Assembly (NCBI GenBank): GCA_964458575.1
Contig: CAYWMD010000031.1
Span: 11,897 to 75,896, forward strand
Reading direction: 5' to 3'
Source of the DNA: CAYWMD01 sp964458575
GTDB lineage: Bacteria > Verrucomicrobiota > Verrucomicrobiia > Limisphaerales > JADLHS01
Length of the DNA: 64,000 nucleotides
This document shows positions 8,636-16,225 of this stretch, piece by piece. Each line of letters opens with the position of its first letter. Within the stretch, counting starts at the first letter, position 1. The notes under the pieces were generated by a model that was given only the letters and a program-made list of their open reading frames with translations, made no database searches and was not told the origin of the DNA. A program made the translations under genes and the position numbers.

Positions 8636-10671
8636 CGCCGCTGGAATCAAAGCTCCGCCGACTGGCTGCCTCACTGGATGCGGCGGCGCTTGAAGCGCTC
8701 GCCAGCAAGGGATTGCTGCGGCGCGCCCAAAAAGATCTCGAACGAGGAATCGAGACGAGCATCACCAGCGAAACCGGAGCTTTGCTGCGGCTGCGCATCG
8801 GGGAATTTGAAGTGACGCTGCCGGAATCGGGTCCCGCCACCGCCAGTTGTTCCTGCCCCGCTGCGGGCGTGTGTCAGCATATCCTGACCTCCGTGTTGTT
8901 CTTGCAGCAAGCACCACCGGAAAATGCGCAGGAACAATTGCCCGGGGTCAGCGTCGCAGACACGACAATTACTCCGGATCAAGAGTTGATGGCAATAACG
9001 CCCGAGCAATTGGAGCGTTGGGCCGGCAAGGCCGCCTTCAAGGCGGGGCTCAAATTGGCAAGCCAGACCACAATTGAAATCGCGCGGGAGCGTGCCGTTC
9101 GCATCCGCTTCCCGATGCTGAATTCGGAAGTTCATTTTATTCCGGGGGGTGGCCTCGACGGGATGATTATTTCCGGAGGCAAAAGCGATGGACGCCAACT
9201 CGCGGTCGCCGCGGTCATCGGGTTTCAGCGCTCCCAAGGAACTGAATGGGCGGTGCCTGCCGATGTCATGGCTCTGGAGGCCGCTGATGGTGCCCCACGA
9301 AAGCGCACCGAGGTGCTTCTGGCTTGTCGCAGTTTGCTCGAAGAAACTCTCGCGAACGGACTTTCCCGGCTTGCGAAAACCAATCAACAGCGCTGGGCCA
9401 CACTGGCCGTTTCCGCTCTTGGGGTAAACCTTCCTCGCCTGGCACTCTTGCTGCGTGGGATCGGTGACGAGGCCGCTCTCGTTGTGGCGCGCGATGCCCG
9501 CAGCGACCTCGCTCGCATGTTTGGCCGCATGGCTCAGGCCCATGCGCTGGGCACCGCACTGGAGAACGGCGGGGATAATCCCCGACCCGATTTGGTGGGG
9601 CTTCACCGCACCCGTTACGATGAAGTCGGCCATCTGGATTTAATCGGAGCCGCCGCCTGGCCGTGGCGCACAGCGTCCGGGTATGAAGGATTAACGGTGC
9701 TGTTCTGGGATCCCTCCGCGAAAAGCTGGCACTCCTGGACCGAATCGCGTCCTCGTCATCAACTGGCCGATTTCAAACCGACGGCGCGTTACACCCAACC
9801 CGGCCCTTGGGAAGGCGCCGAGTCACCACGGCAATTGGCCCGCAGTTCCTTTCGTCTCATGAACGCCCGACGTAATCCGGGGAATCGCCTCTCCAGTTCG
9901 AGCAAAAGCCGCGTGCTCGTGACGGGGAAGGCGAAATTAATCGAGCAGGGAGTGGCTGCGATTGATGATTGGGCGCAGCTGCAACAGCAGTCCAATGCCC
10001 ACACCGCCGTTGGGTTGAAGGAAACCAATCCGTTGGATTTCGTATTCGCGCTCAAACCGTCGGCCTGGGGCGAACACCATTACGATGCGGTGTCGCAAGT
10101 TTTCGTCTGGGTGTTGGCAGACACGCAGCAGAGGCCATTGCTCTTGGAAGTCGGCTTCGACGAGTTCACCGAGCCGGCCATCGAGCTGCTGGAACAGGTG
10201 CCAGTTGATTCGCTTCAAGGTGCGATCGTCATCGGTCGCGTACAGCGAACGCCTCGCGGACTGTCCTTGCTTCCTTACAGCATCCATCGGCAGACCGGCG
10301 AGGTGGTTCAACTCTGTCTCGACAATCTAGACTCGGCGACTGCAAAGGCTACCTCCGCTGCACTTGAAACGGACGAGGCGTTTGAAGAAGAGGAAGAAGC
10401 AGAATCCGCAGCCGTCTTCAGTCCCGTTATTAGCCGCGCGCTTGATGAAGTAGATGACAGTCTGCTGGCGCTGGCCGAAGCCGGACTGGCAGCGCTGAAT
10501 CCACTCCGGATTGAGCGCGTCCGGCAAATCGCCCCCCGAACTGAACGGTTGGGATTGCGAGGGCTGGCATCCGGGTTGGCCAACATTATCGCGCAACCGG
10601 ATTCTGGCACCGTCCTTCGTTGCTCCTACCTGAGTCAACTCCATCGGCGGGCGATGCCGCTCTCAACCTAA
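8632..10671 (+). CDS. SWIM zinc-finger protein (YehQ type)
   Basis: This 679-residue protein begins at the ATG (8632) that overlaps the VWA stop as ATGA; the upstream in-frame ATG at 8605 lies inside the previous gene and is less likely. Residues 73-83 form a SWIM zinc finger (C73-S-C75 then C81-Q-H83). SWIM domains bind zinc and usually DNA or protein. A very acidic stretch (EEEEEAES) lies near residue 590. The remaining sequence matches no domain I can name. It is the last gene of the Yeh-type operon and ends 14 bp before another SWIM reading frame. Confidence 0.88.
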   Translation: MTPLESKLRRLAASLDAAALEALASKGLLRRAQKDLERGIETSITSETGALLRLRIGEFEVTLPESGPATASCSCPAAGVCQHILTSVLFLQQAPPENAQEQLPGVSVADTTITPDQELMAITPEQLERWAGKAAFKAGLKLASQTTIEIARERAVRIRFPMLNSEVHFIPGGGLDGMIISGGKSDGRQLAVAAVIGFQRSQGTEWAVPADVMALEAADGAPRKRTEVLLACRSLLEETLANGLSRLAKTNQQRWATLAVSALGVNLPRLALLLRGIGDEAALVVARDARSDLARMFGRMAQAHALGTALENGGDNPRPDLVGLHRTRYDEVGHLDLIGAAAWPWRTASGYEGLTVLFWDPSAKSWHSWTESRPRHQLADFKPTARYTQPGPWEGAESPRQLARSSFRLMNARRNPGNRLSSSSKSRVLVTGKAKLIEQGVAAIDDWAQLQQQSNAHTAVGLKETNPLDFVFALKPSAWGEHHYDAVSQVFVWVLADTQQRPLLLEVGFDEFTEPAIELLEQVPVDSLQGAIVIGRVQRTPRGLSLLPYSIHRQTGEVVQLCLDNLDSATAKATSAALETDEAFEEEEEAESAAVFSPVISRALDEVDDSLLALAEAGLAALNPLRIERVRQIAPRTERLGLRGLASGLANIIAQPDSGTVLRCSYLSQLHRRAMPLST

Positions 10672-10685
10672 CTCTATCATTATTT

Positions 10686-10988
10686 ATGGCTGATCTCCAA
10701 GACGGTGAGACCACTGAAATGCAGGGCTCCGGCGCGAAGCCCTATGTCCTCAAGAACACTGGCGGTGTGTATTCCTGCAGTTGTCCCGCGTGGCGAAACC
10801 AGTCGATTGCCATCGAGAAACGCACATGCAAGCACTTGCGGAAATTTCGCGGTGATGCGGCTGAGGAAGCCCGCGTCGGTGGCGCATTGCCCCAGCGCCC
10901 CGGCAAAGCCCCAGCCGAAAGCGACGCCGAAGAAAGTTCCGGCCCGCCACTGCTTCTGGCGGATGAAGCTTTGATTCCGGCTTTGTGA
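10686..10988 (+). pseudogene. ATP-dependent DNA ligase cut down to its N-terminal SWIM domain
   Basis: The 100-residue frame from the ATG at 10686 contains a SWIM finger (CSCPAW then RTCKHL) in a context, GSGAKPYVLKNTGGVYSC, that I recognise as the N-terminus of bacterial ATP-dependent DNA ligases carrying a SWIM domain. In those enzymes a linker leads to a PPLLLA motif that opens the nucleotidyltransferase domain. Here the frame reaches GPPLLLAD at about 10,960 and then runs into unrelated sequence and a stop. All catalytic motifs are missing. The break coincides with the break in the opposite-strand gene that follows. It could still make a small SWIM protein. Confidence 0.65.
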
Positions 10989-11182
10989 TTGGCAAAACGA
11001 ACTTCAGGTGTAAGACCGGTCATTCCCACGTAAACGCATGGCTTCTTCGGATCCCGTTTTGGATTCTTCGCCCGCACTTTCCGGATTTTTCCAACCGCAG
11101 CATCCAGCAACACGACATAAACGTTGTGGTGCGGTTGGGTTTGCTTTTTGGGGCGAAGGTGTTTCAGCGTCCGGCGTTTCAT
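10967..11182 (-). pseudogene. GIY-YIG-like small protein, C-terminus lost
   Basis: Reading down from an ATG at 11182, about 72 residues look like a conserved small protein: NVYVVLLDAAVGKIRKVR, then PCVYVGMTGLTPEVRFANHK. The VYVVL and VYVGMTG pair, followed by Arg and His, resembles a GIY-YIG nuclease fold. After HKAGIKA (near 10,968) the frame continues antisense to the ligase remnant and is no longer homologous. The complete family is longer as I remember it, so the 3' end has been deleted. The frame stays open to 10742, but that extension is the ligase gene read backwards. Confidence 0.6.
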
Positions 11183-11282
11183 CTGCCTTTTAATATGAGG
11201 CAGGCGATTGGGTTGTCAGTACAAACGTGCCAAGAGCGTGTAATTGTGCCTACTGCTCCGCGGTAATAATATTACGCTCAAC

Positions 11283-11687
11283 ATGAATGCAACACCTGAC
11301 ACCCATAGCAAGGTCATAGGCTATTTGCTTTGGCTTTTTGGATTTACTGGCTCGCATCGGTTTTACTATGGCAAGCCGATTTCCGGGACGATCTGGTTTT
11401 TCACGGCGGGTCTGTTTCTGATTGGCTGGATTGTGGACTTGTTTCTGATCCCCGCGATGGACCGTGCTGCCGACCGAAGATTTGTGTCAGGTCCGGTCAA
11501 TTATTCCGTTGCGTGGATATTGCTCACCTTCCTCGGACTCTTCGGCATCCATCGCTTCTACTTGGGCAAATGGGGCACCGGGCTCATTTATCTGTTCACT
11601 GTGGGTTTGTTTGGCATAGGCTGGCTTTACGACTACTGGACGCTCAATTCCCAGGTCAGCGAAAAGAATCATGCCAAACTTCAATAA
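11283..11687 (+). CDS. Double TM2-domain membrane protein
   Basis: This 134-residue protein starts at the ATG at 11283; the track-style upstream start would add 13 residues with no homology. It contains two tandem TM2 domains: GFTGSHRFYYGKPISGTIWF with a following helix, then GLFGIHRFYLGKWGTGLIYL with another helix ending in GWLYDYWTL. TM2 domains have two membrane helices joined by a short turn that often carries a DRF-like motif. The function is unknown, and the protein sits in the inner membrane. The next gene, also a small membrane protein, starts 9 bp after the stop, so the two are likely co-transcribed. Confidence 0.85.
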   Translation: MNATPDTHSKVIGYLLWLFGFTGSHRFYYGKPISGTIWFFTAGLFLIGWIVDLFLIPAMDRAADRRFVSGPVNYSVAWILLTFLGLFGIHRFYLGKWGTGLIYLFTVGLFGIGWLYDYWTLNSQVSEKNHAKLQ

Positions 11688-11696
11688 ACCACCACC

Positions 11697-12062
11697 ATGA
11701 GTGCGAACCCTCAGTTTACCCTTACCGTTACTCTCTCGATGTTCCTGACCCAGTTGCCCGTATTGATTGTCTGCTTTACTGCTGCTGTGGTGGTGTTGAT
11801 GAAATGGAAACAGGGCGGGGCAGGTTCGATTTGGGCATTGCTTGGTTTTGGCCTGGCCGTGTTTCTTGGTGTGGCCATTCCGGTCGTTCAAGGTGCGGCT
11901 CAGTTCTGGATGCATCAGGGAGATAATGTTGCCCAACGTGCCTCGATCCTTGGCGCACTGGGATTTGTCTGGTCGTTCCTGAGAGCAGCCACTTATGCCC
12001 TGCTGTTGATTGCTGTGTTTGCGGGCCGGTCAAACTCGAATGTTGCGACCACGGCTCAATAG
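11697..12062 (+). CDS. Small membrane protein, unrecognised
   Basis: This is a 121-residue protein with about three hydrophobic helices (roughly residues 16-36, 44-66 and 84-106) and a short polar C-terminus. I do not recognise a family. It follows the TM2 gene by 9 bp, which suggests co-expression. The composition and codon use look like those of the neighbouring genes. Confidence 0.65.
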   Translation: MSANPQFTLTVTLSMFLTQLPVLIVCFTAAVVVLMKWKQGGAGSIWALLGFGLAVFLGVAIPVVQGAAQFWMHQGDNVAQRASILGALGFVWSFLRAATYALLLIAVFAGRSNSNVATTAQ

Positions 12063-12147
12063 CTTGACGCGAAATCGAATCGAGAAAGGCGGCTGTCCCG
12101 GTTACGCGGCGTGATCACGTTGCCGACGTATCAGAAACGGTGCAAAG

Positions 12148-12339
12148 ATGGCAGCGGAAAAGGTTTTGAATAGATTGTCGTGGGGCTTCGAGTGCATCCT
12201 GGCTGCGGGTATCACCGTCCTGTTGTCGGGCTGTGTAACTCCCAGCCAAGAGTCCGACCGGCAGTGGAAACAGTATAATCCAGAATACCGCGATCCGTTT
12301 CCCGCAAATCCAGATCCTTTTCGTCCCGGGATCTTCTAA
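12148..12339 (+). CDS. Small lipoprotein
   Basis: This is a 63-residue protein with an N-terminal signal sequence ending in a lipobox, LLSGC, with the Cys near residue 28, followed by a polar Pro/Asn-rich tail (RDPFPANPDPFRP). It would be lipidated and anchored in a membrane facing the periplasm. No family is recognised. It is short, but the lipobox and placement in an otherwise empty stretch support it. Confidence 0.6.
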   Translation: MAAEKVLNRLSWGFECILAAGITVLLSGCVTPSQESDRQWKQYNPEYRDPFPANPDPFRPGIF

Positions 12340-12418
12340 TAGCTCAACGTCGTGCAATATGGTCAGGACATAGGATCACACCTTGACTTGCCTCTGCTTT
12401 CGCCCTCTAAGTGTCACT

Positions 12419-12649
12419 ATGAATACGTCACTCGTAAATCTGTCAGCCACTCAACTTCGGCAAGCGGCATCGCTCAAGGAGCAGATCCAATCGCTTGAAA
12501 ACCGACTCGCAAAGCTTCTGGGCTCTTCCACGCCAGACAAGCCGACAAATGGTCGGAGGAAGAAGCGCAAGATGAGTCCCGCCGCGAAGGCCAAACTTTC
12601 CGCAAAATTGAAAGCGGCTTGGGCCAAACGTAAGGCAAAGAAGAAGTAG
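12419..12649 (+). CDS. Small basic protein with coiled-coil start and Lys-rich tail
   Basis: This 76-residue protein begins at the ATG at 12419 (an in-frame start at 12383 adds 12 unlikely residues). The first half is a short amphipathic helix (LRQAASLKEQIQSLENRLAKLL). The second half is strongly basic with the pattern KRKMSPAAKAKLSAKLKAAW, a motif seen in many small bacterial proteins that probably touch DNA or RNA. A clear terminator follows 19 bp after the stop. The nucleic-acid-binding role is inferred from charge only. Confidence 0.65.
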   Translation: MNTSLVNLSATQLRQAASLKEQIQSLENRLAKLLGSSTPDKPTNGRRKKRKMSPAAKAKLSAKLKAAWAKRKAKKK

Positions 12650-12668
12650 ATTCTGATTCTCTCTCTCA

Positions 12669-12707
12669 GTGCAGCATCGGATTTGTTCTGGTGCTGCACT
12701 TTTGTTT
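12669..12707 (+). terminator. Intrinsic terminator
   Basis: A perfect 8-bp stem (GTGCAGCA at 12669-12676 with TGCTGCAC at 12692-12699) is followed by TTTTGTTT. It lies just after the small basic protein gene. Confidence 0.75.
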
Positions 12708-12719
12708 GGTGGGTGCCCG

Positions 12720-13200
12720 TCATGTGAACGAGCGAGCTTTCAATGGGAACATTTAATTCCATAAACCCCTTGGGATCGTGTCTGTCCGCAACGAATACCA
12801 AAACGAATACCAAAAGCGTACGAAACCACTGATTTCATTGGCTAAAGGTACTCTTGATTTGTGCGGAAAAATCGCTAGTTTCCGCACGAAACTGGTCGTC
12901 AGACGCCGATTCCGGCCCTCGCCTCCATCTCATTTTCCTAAGGAATCCGAGGATTCCACTTCCAATTCCTGTCCGCCGGCGTCAAGTGCCAGCAAAAGTG
13001 CCAGCAAACCCCTGTGCCATCCAATCCGCGCGAGCCGCCGGCTATTCCGACTGGCTGGCTGCCGACGAAACCGCGCTCGACTACATTGCCACGCGCATCG
13101 CGCCAAAGTTTGGCGTCTCAGCGCCCTGGGCTACGAACACAACTTGTCCTGGCCAGTCATCCGGCCTGGAACGACGATCATCAAGTGGTGGAATGATTTC
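12720..13200. other. Decayed region with 12-bp tandem duplications and a possible tRNA 3'-end relic
   Basis: No convincing gene is present. Two separate exact 12-bp tandem duplications occur: ACGAATACCAAA at 12789-12812 and AGTGCCAGCAAA at 12985-13008. One frame reads AGYSDWLAADETALDYIATRI then FGVSAPW. From memory this resembles terminal reading frames that run into the 3' end of a tRNA gene in related bacteria. At about 13115-13135 the DNA (gccctgggctacgaac) looks like a damaged T-arm. No cloverleaf can be drawn. A remnant of an integration site is the best guess. Confidence 0.3.
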
Positions 13201-13335
13201 ATGAAGGCAGATAGCGCGAATGTTTTCCTGATGGACGTGGACGACACGTTACGGGAAAATCCCCATGTTTTTTGGAACGAACTCATGGGCGTCATCGCCA
13301 CGACGAACGCGGCAATCCTGTTACTCACGAACCTT
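13201..13335 (+). pseudogene. HAD-family hydrolase N-terminal remnant
   Basis: The frame from ATG 13201 begins MKADSANVFLMDVDDTLREN, which contains the HAD nucleophile motif DxDxT (DVDDT) at the usual distance from the N-terminus. After about 25 residues no further HAD motif is seen, and the frame runs without a stop into the next remnant. A working HAD enzyme is about 200 residues or more, so this is a fragment. Confidence 0.45.
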
Positions 13336-13494
13336 ATGAATGTATTCGTCATCGACATTGGTGGGACGCGCGAAAAGACCCACGTTACGGGCCAACCGAC
13401 ACGCGGGGAGGCGCTGCCCAAAGGTTGCCGCCCCGGCGACAACGCCAACGCGTTTCTCAGTGGCTTCCGCCTCGGGACCAACCAGAGCAATTAA
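13336..13494 (+). pseudogene. ROK/polyphosphate-glucokinase-like gene with its middle deleted
   Basis: The ATG at 13336 opens MNVFVIDIGGTREKTHVTGQ, the phosphate-1 motif (DIGGT) of ROK/polyphosphate glucokinases. Only about 25 residues later the frame reads GDNANAFLSGFRLG and stops, which resembles the C-terminal end (GDNANAF.GGFRLW) of the same family as I remember it. About 200 central residues, including the catalytic Asp and substrate site, are absent. The reading frame is kept, giving a 52-residue frame. It sits directly before pgi, where glucose-6-phosphate would be used. Confidence 0.5.
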
Positions 13495-13529
13495 TTTTAA
13501 CGGACTGAAACTGAAATCCGAATCCGACC

Positions 13530-15176
13530 ATGAACCAGATCAAACCCCTGAACCAACGGCCCGCGTGGAAGGCGCTCGCCGCCCACCAGAAGAAAATTGC
13601 GAAGCTGCATCTGCGACAGTTGTTCGCCGCCGACAAAAAGCGTGGCGAGAAATTCACGGCTCGCGGCGCCGGTCTGTTCCTGGATTACTCCAAGAACCGC
13701 ATCAATTCCGAGACCGTCAAGCTGCTCATCAAGCTGGCCAAGGAGTCGGATTTGAGCCATCGCATCACGGCGATGTTCCGCGGCGAGAAGATCAACATCA
13801 CCGAGAACCGCGCCGTGTTGCACGTCGCCCTGCGCGCGCCGAAGTCGCAGAAGATTATTGTCGATGGCAAGGATGTCGTGCCGGAAGTCCACGAAGTGCT
13901 GGCCAAGATGGCAGCCTTCGCGGAGCGCGTCCGCAGCGGCAAATGGAAAGGGCACACCGGCAAGCGCATCAAGAACGTCATCAACATCGGCATCGGTGGT
14001 TCGGACCTTGGCCCGGTGATGGCCTACGAGGCGTTGAAACATTACAGCCGGCGCGACATGACGTTCCGTTTCGTGTCGAACGTGGACGGGATTGATTTCG
14101 TCGAGGCCGTGCATGATCGGGACCCGGCCGAGACGTTGTTCATCGTTTCCTCCAAGACCTTCACGACCCTCGAGACGATGACCAACGCCGAAAGCGCACG
14201 GGCTTGGCTGCTGAAGGGACTCGGCGGCAACCGCAAAGCCGTGGCGAAGCACTTCGTCGCGGTCTCGACCAACGCTGAAAAGGTTTCGGCCTTCGGCATT
14301 GATACGGCGAACATGTTCGGCTTCTGGGATTGGGTCGGCGGACGTTACTCGATGGATTCCGCCATCGGCCTCTCGACGATGCTGGCGGTCGGTCCGGAGA
14401 ATTTCCGCAAGCTCCTCGCCGGCTTTCACGCCATGGACGAACATTTCCGCACCGCGCCGCTCGAAAAGAATCTGCCGGTGCTTATGGGGCTGTTGAGCGT
14501 TTGGAACACAAACTTCCTGGGCGCCGAAACGGTCGCCGTTCTGCCGTATGAAAATTACCTCAAGCGATTCCCGGCATATCTCCAGCAGCTGACCATGGAG
14601 AGCAACGGCAAACACGTCACACTTCAGGGCGACCAGGTGACCTGCCAGACCAGCCCGATTTATTGGGGCGAACCCGGCACCAACGGCCAGCACTCGTTCT
14701 ATCAACTCATCCACCAGGGCACGCGGCTGATCCCGTGCGATTTTATCGCGTTCGCGAAGGCGCTCACGCCGCTGGGACGCCACCACGATCTGCTCATCGC
14801 CAACGTCCTTGCCCAAAGCGAGGCGCTGGCCTTCGGCAAGACGGCGGCGGAGGTGAAAGCCGAAAAAGTCCCCGGCTGGCTCGTGCCTCACAAGGTTTTC
14901 GAGGGCAACCGTCCGTCCAACACAATCCTCGCCGAGAAGCTCACGGCGGAAACCCTCGGCGCCCTCGTGGCCCTCTATGAACACATCGTGTATGTCCAGG
15001 GAGTCGTCTGGGGCGTAAACCCATTCGATCAATGGGGTGTGGAACTGGGCAAGGTGCTGGCGATGCGCATCGCGCCCGAACTGGAAAGCAAGGCCAAACC
15101 GAAGCTCGCCCACGACAGTTCTACGAACGCCCTGATCCGTCGCTATCGGAAGATGAAAGCCGCAGGTCGGGCGTGA
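13530..15176 (+). CDS. pgi: Glucose-6-phosphate isomerase
   Basis: This full-length 548-residue protein interconverts glucose 6-phosphate and fructose 6-phosphate in the cytoplasm. Recognisable parts are INIGIGGSDLGPVMAYEAL near 152-170, the PGI signature GGRYSMDSAIGL near 270, the catalytic Glu in LTMESNGK near 356, the His in GTNGQHSFYQLIHQG near 388, and the C-terminal signature DQWGVELGKVLA near 501. These mark it as the E. coli/animal-type PGI. The start is the ATG at 13530. It lies 35 bp after the glucokinase remnant and 127 bp before pgl, so it belongs to a sugar-phosphate cluster. Confidence 0.97.
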   Translation: MNQIKPLNQRPAWKALAAHQKKIAKLHLRQLFAADKKRGEKFTARGAGLFLDYSKNRINSETVKLLIKLAKESDLSHRITAMFRGEKINITENRAVLHVALRAPKSQKIIVDGKDVVPEVHEVLAKMAAFAERVRSGKWKGHTGKRIKNVINIGIGGSDLGPVMAYEALKHYSRRDMTFRFVSNVDGIDFVEAVHDRDPAETLFIVSSKTFTTLETMTNAESARAWLLKGLGGNRKAVAKHFVAVSTNAEKVSAFGIDTANMFGFWDWVGGRYSMDSAIGLSTMLAVGPENFRKLLAGFHAMDEHFRTAPLEKNLPVLMGLLSVWNTNFLGAETVAVLPYENYLKRFPAYLQQLTMESNGKHVTLQGDQVTCQTSPIYWGEPGTNGQHSFYQLIHQGTRLIPCDFIAFAKALTPLGRHHDLLIANVLAQSEALAFGKTAAEVKAEKVPGWLVPHKVFEGNRPSNTILAEKLTAETLGALVALYEHIVYVQGVVWGVNPFDQWGVELGKVLAMRIAPELESKAKPKLAHDSSTNALIRRYRKMKAAGRA

Positions 15177-15303
15177 TTTCATCAGGTCGTGGCGAAGATA
15201 ATGAGCCTATTCGTGAATCCAGATTGAAATAATTCCCTCCCGGATCAGGCACGCAGCTCTCTGCGACGAGCTAACGCTGGTTGGCGGATCGTTTTTTTGA
15301 CGC

Positions 15304-15993
15304 ATGAAAATCCAGGTGTTGACCGATGCGGACGCCGTGGCCAATGCGGCGGCCGTCCAGATTGCCGCCCTCTCCCGCGAGGCCGTGGCCGCCCGGGGCC
15401 GGTTTCTGATCGCCGTCAGCGGCGGCAAAACTCCGTGGCAGATGCTTCGAGCGCTGGCCGGACAGGAGGTTCCATGGCCGCAATTCCACGTGTTTCAGGT
15501 GGACGAACGCATTGCCCCCGCCGGCGACCCCGACCGCAATCTGACGCATCTGCGCGAAAGTCTGCTGTCGCATGCGCCGTTGCCGGCGGCGAACCTTCAC
15601 GCCATGCCCGTGGAAGAAAAGGATCTGGACGCCGCCGCCGCGAGTTACGCGCGGGAATTGGAAATTTCTGCGGGCATGCCGCCGGTTCTGGATCTGGCAC
15701 ATCTCGGTCTGGGCCCGGACGGTCATACGGCGTCGCTTGTGCCGAAGGATGCGGTGCTCGAGGTTCACGACCGCGAAGTGGCGCTGACGGGCGTTTACAT
15801 GGGGCGCCGCCGCATGACGCTGACGTATCCGGTCCTGAACCGCGCGCGCAACATTCTCTGGCTCGCGACCGGGGCCGAGAAAACGGCGATGCTCCGCCGT
15901 TTGCGCGACGCGGATGTCTCCATTCCGGCCGGCCGCGTGCGGCGCGAGAACGCCGTCGTGCTCGCGGATGCGGCGGCCGCGGCGAACCTTTGA
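15304..15993 (+). CDS. pgl: 6-phosphogluconolactonase
   Basis: This 229-residue protein hydrolyses 6-phosphogluconolactone in the oxidative pentose phosphate pathway. It has the DevB/Pgl-type motifs: FLIAVSGGKTPWQMLRAL near residues 36-53, QVDERIAPAGDPDRN near 67-81, and LGLGPDGHTASLVP near 137-150, which carries the catalytic His. Its length is normal for the family. The neighbours pgi and the rpiB remnant support the role. No glucose-6-phosphate dehydrogenase or 6-phosphogluconate dehydrogenase gene is present in the window. Confidence 0.95.
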   Translation: MKIQVLTDADAVANAAAVQIAALSREAVAARGRFLIAVSGGKTPWQMLRALAGQEVPWPQFHVFQVDERIAPAGDPDRNLTHLRESLLSHAPLPAANLHAMPVEEKDLDAAAASYARELEISAGMPPVLDLAHLGLGPDGHTASLVPKDAVLEVHDREVALTGVYMGRRRMTLTYPVLNRARNILWLATGAEKTAMLRRLRDADVSIPAGRVRRENAVVLADAAAAANL

Positions 15994-16000
15994 TTGAATT

Positions 16001-16225
16001 ATGCGCATTGGAATTGCGACCGACCACGCCGGTATTGGCCTGAAGGAGGAATTGGTTTCACGACTCCGCTCCGCTGGGCACGAGTTCGTGCACTCCGGCG
16101 CGCATCAACTGACGTCCCTGCCAGATCATTGCTTTGCGCCTTGGGCCTTTGTGCTGAAATCCGCTGCTATTGTTTCGCCCTCAGCTTCTGCACGTACCCC
16201 TCGATGCGGTCGCTTGCTTCGATGA
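16001..16225 (+). pseudogene. rpiB: Ribose-5-phosphate isomerase B, N-terminal remnant
   Basis: MRIGIATDHAGIGLKEELVS, then GHEFVHSGAHQL, is the unmistakable N-terminus of RpiB (the DHAG motif carries the substrate-binding Asp and His). Homology stops after GAHQL at about 16,111. The remaining frame to 16225 lies antisense to the end of the aminotransferase gene. The catalytic Cys region and C-terminus, about 110 residues, are missing. It starts 7 bp after pgl, as expected for the third gene of a pentose-phosphate operon. Confidence 0.7.

Noticed and set aside
13497..15182. 561-residue minus-strand reading frame
   Set aside because: It lies fully antisense to pgi, which has strong family motifs. 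Long antisense frames are expected at this G+C level.
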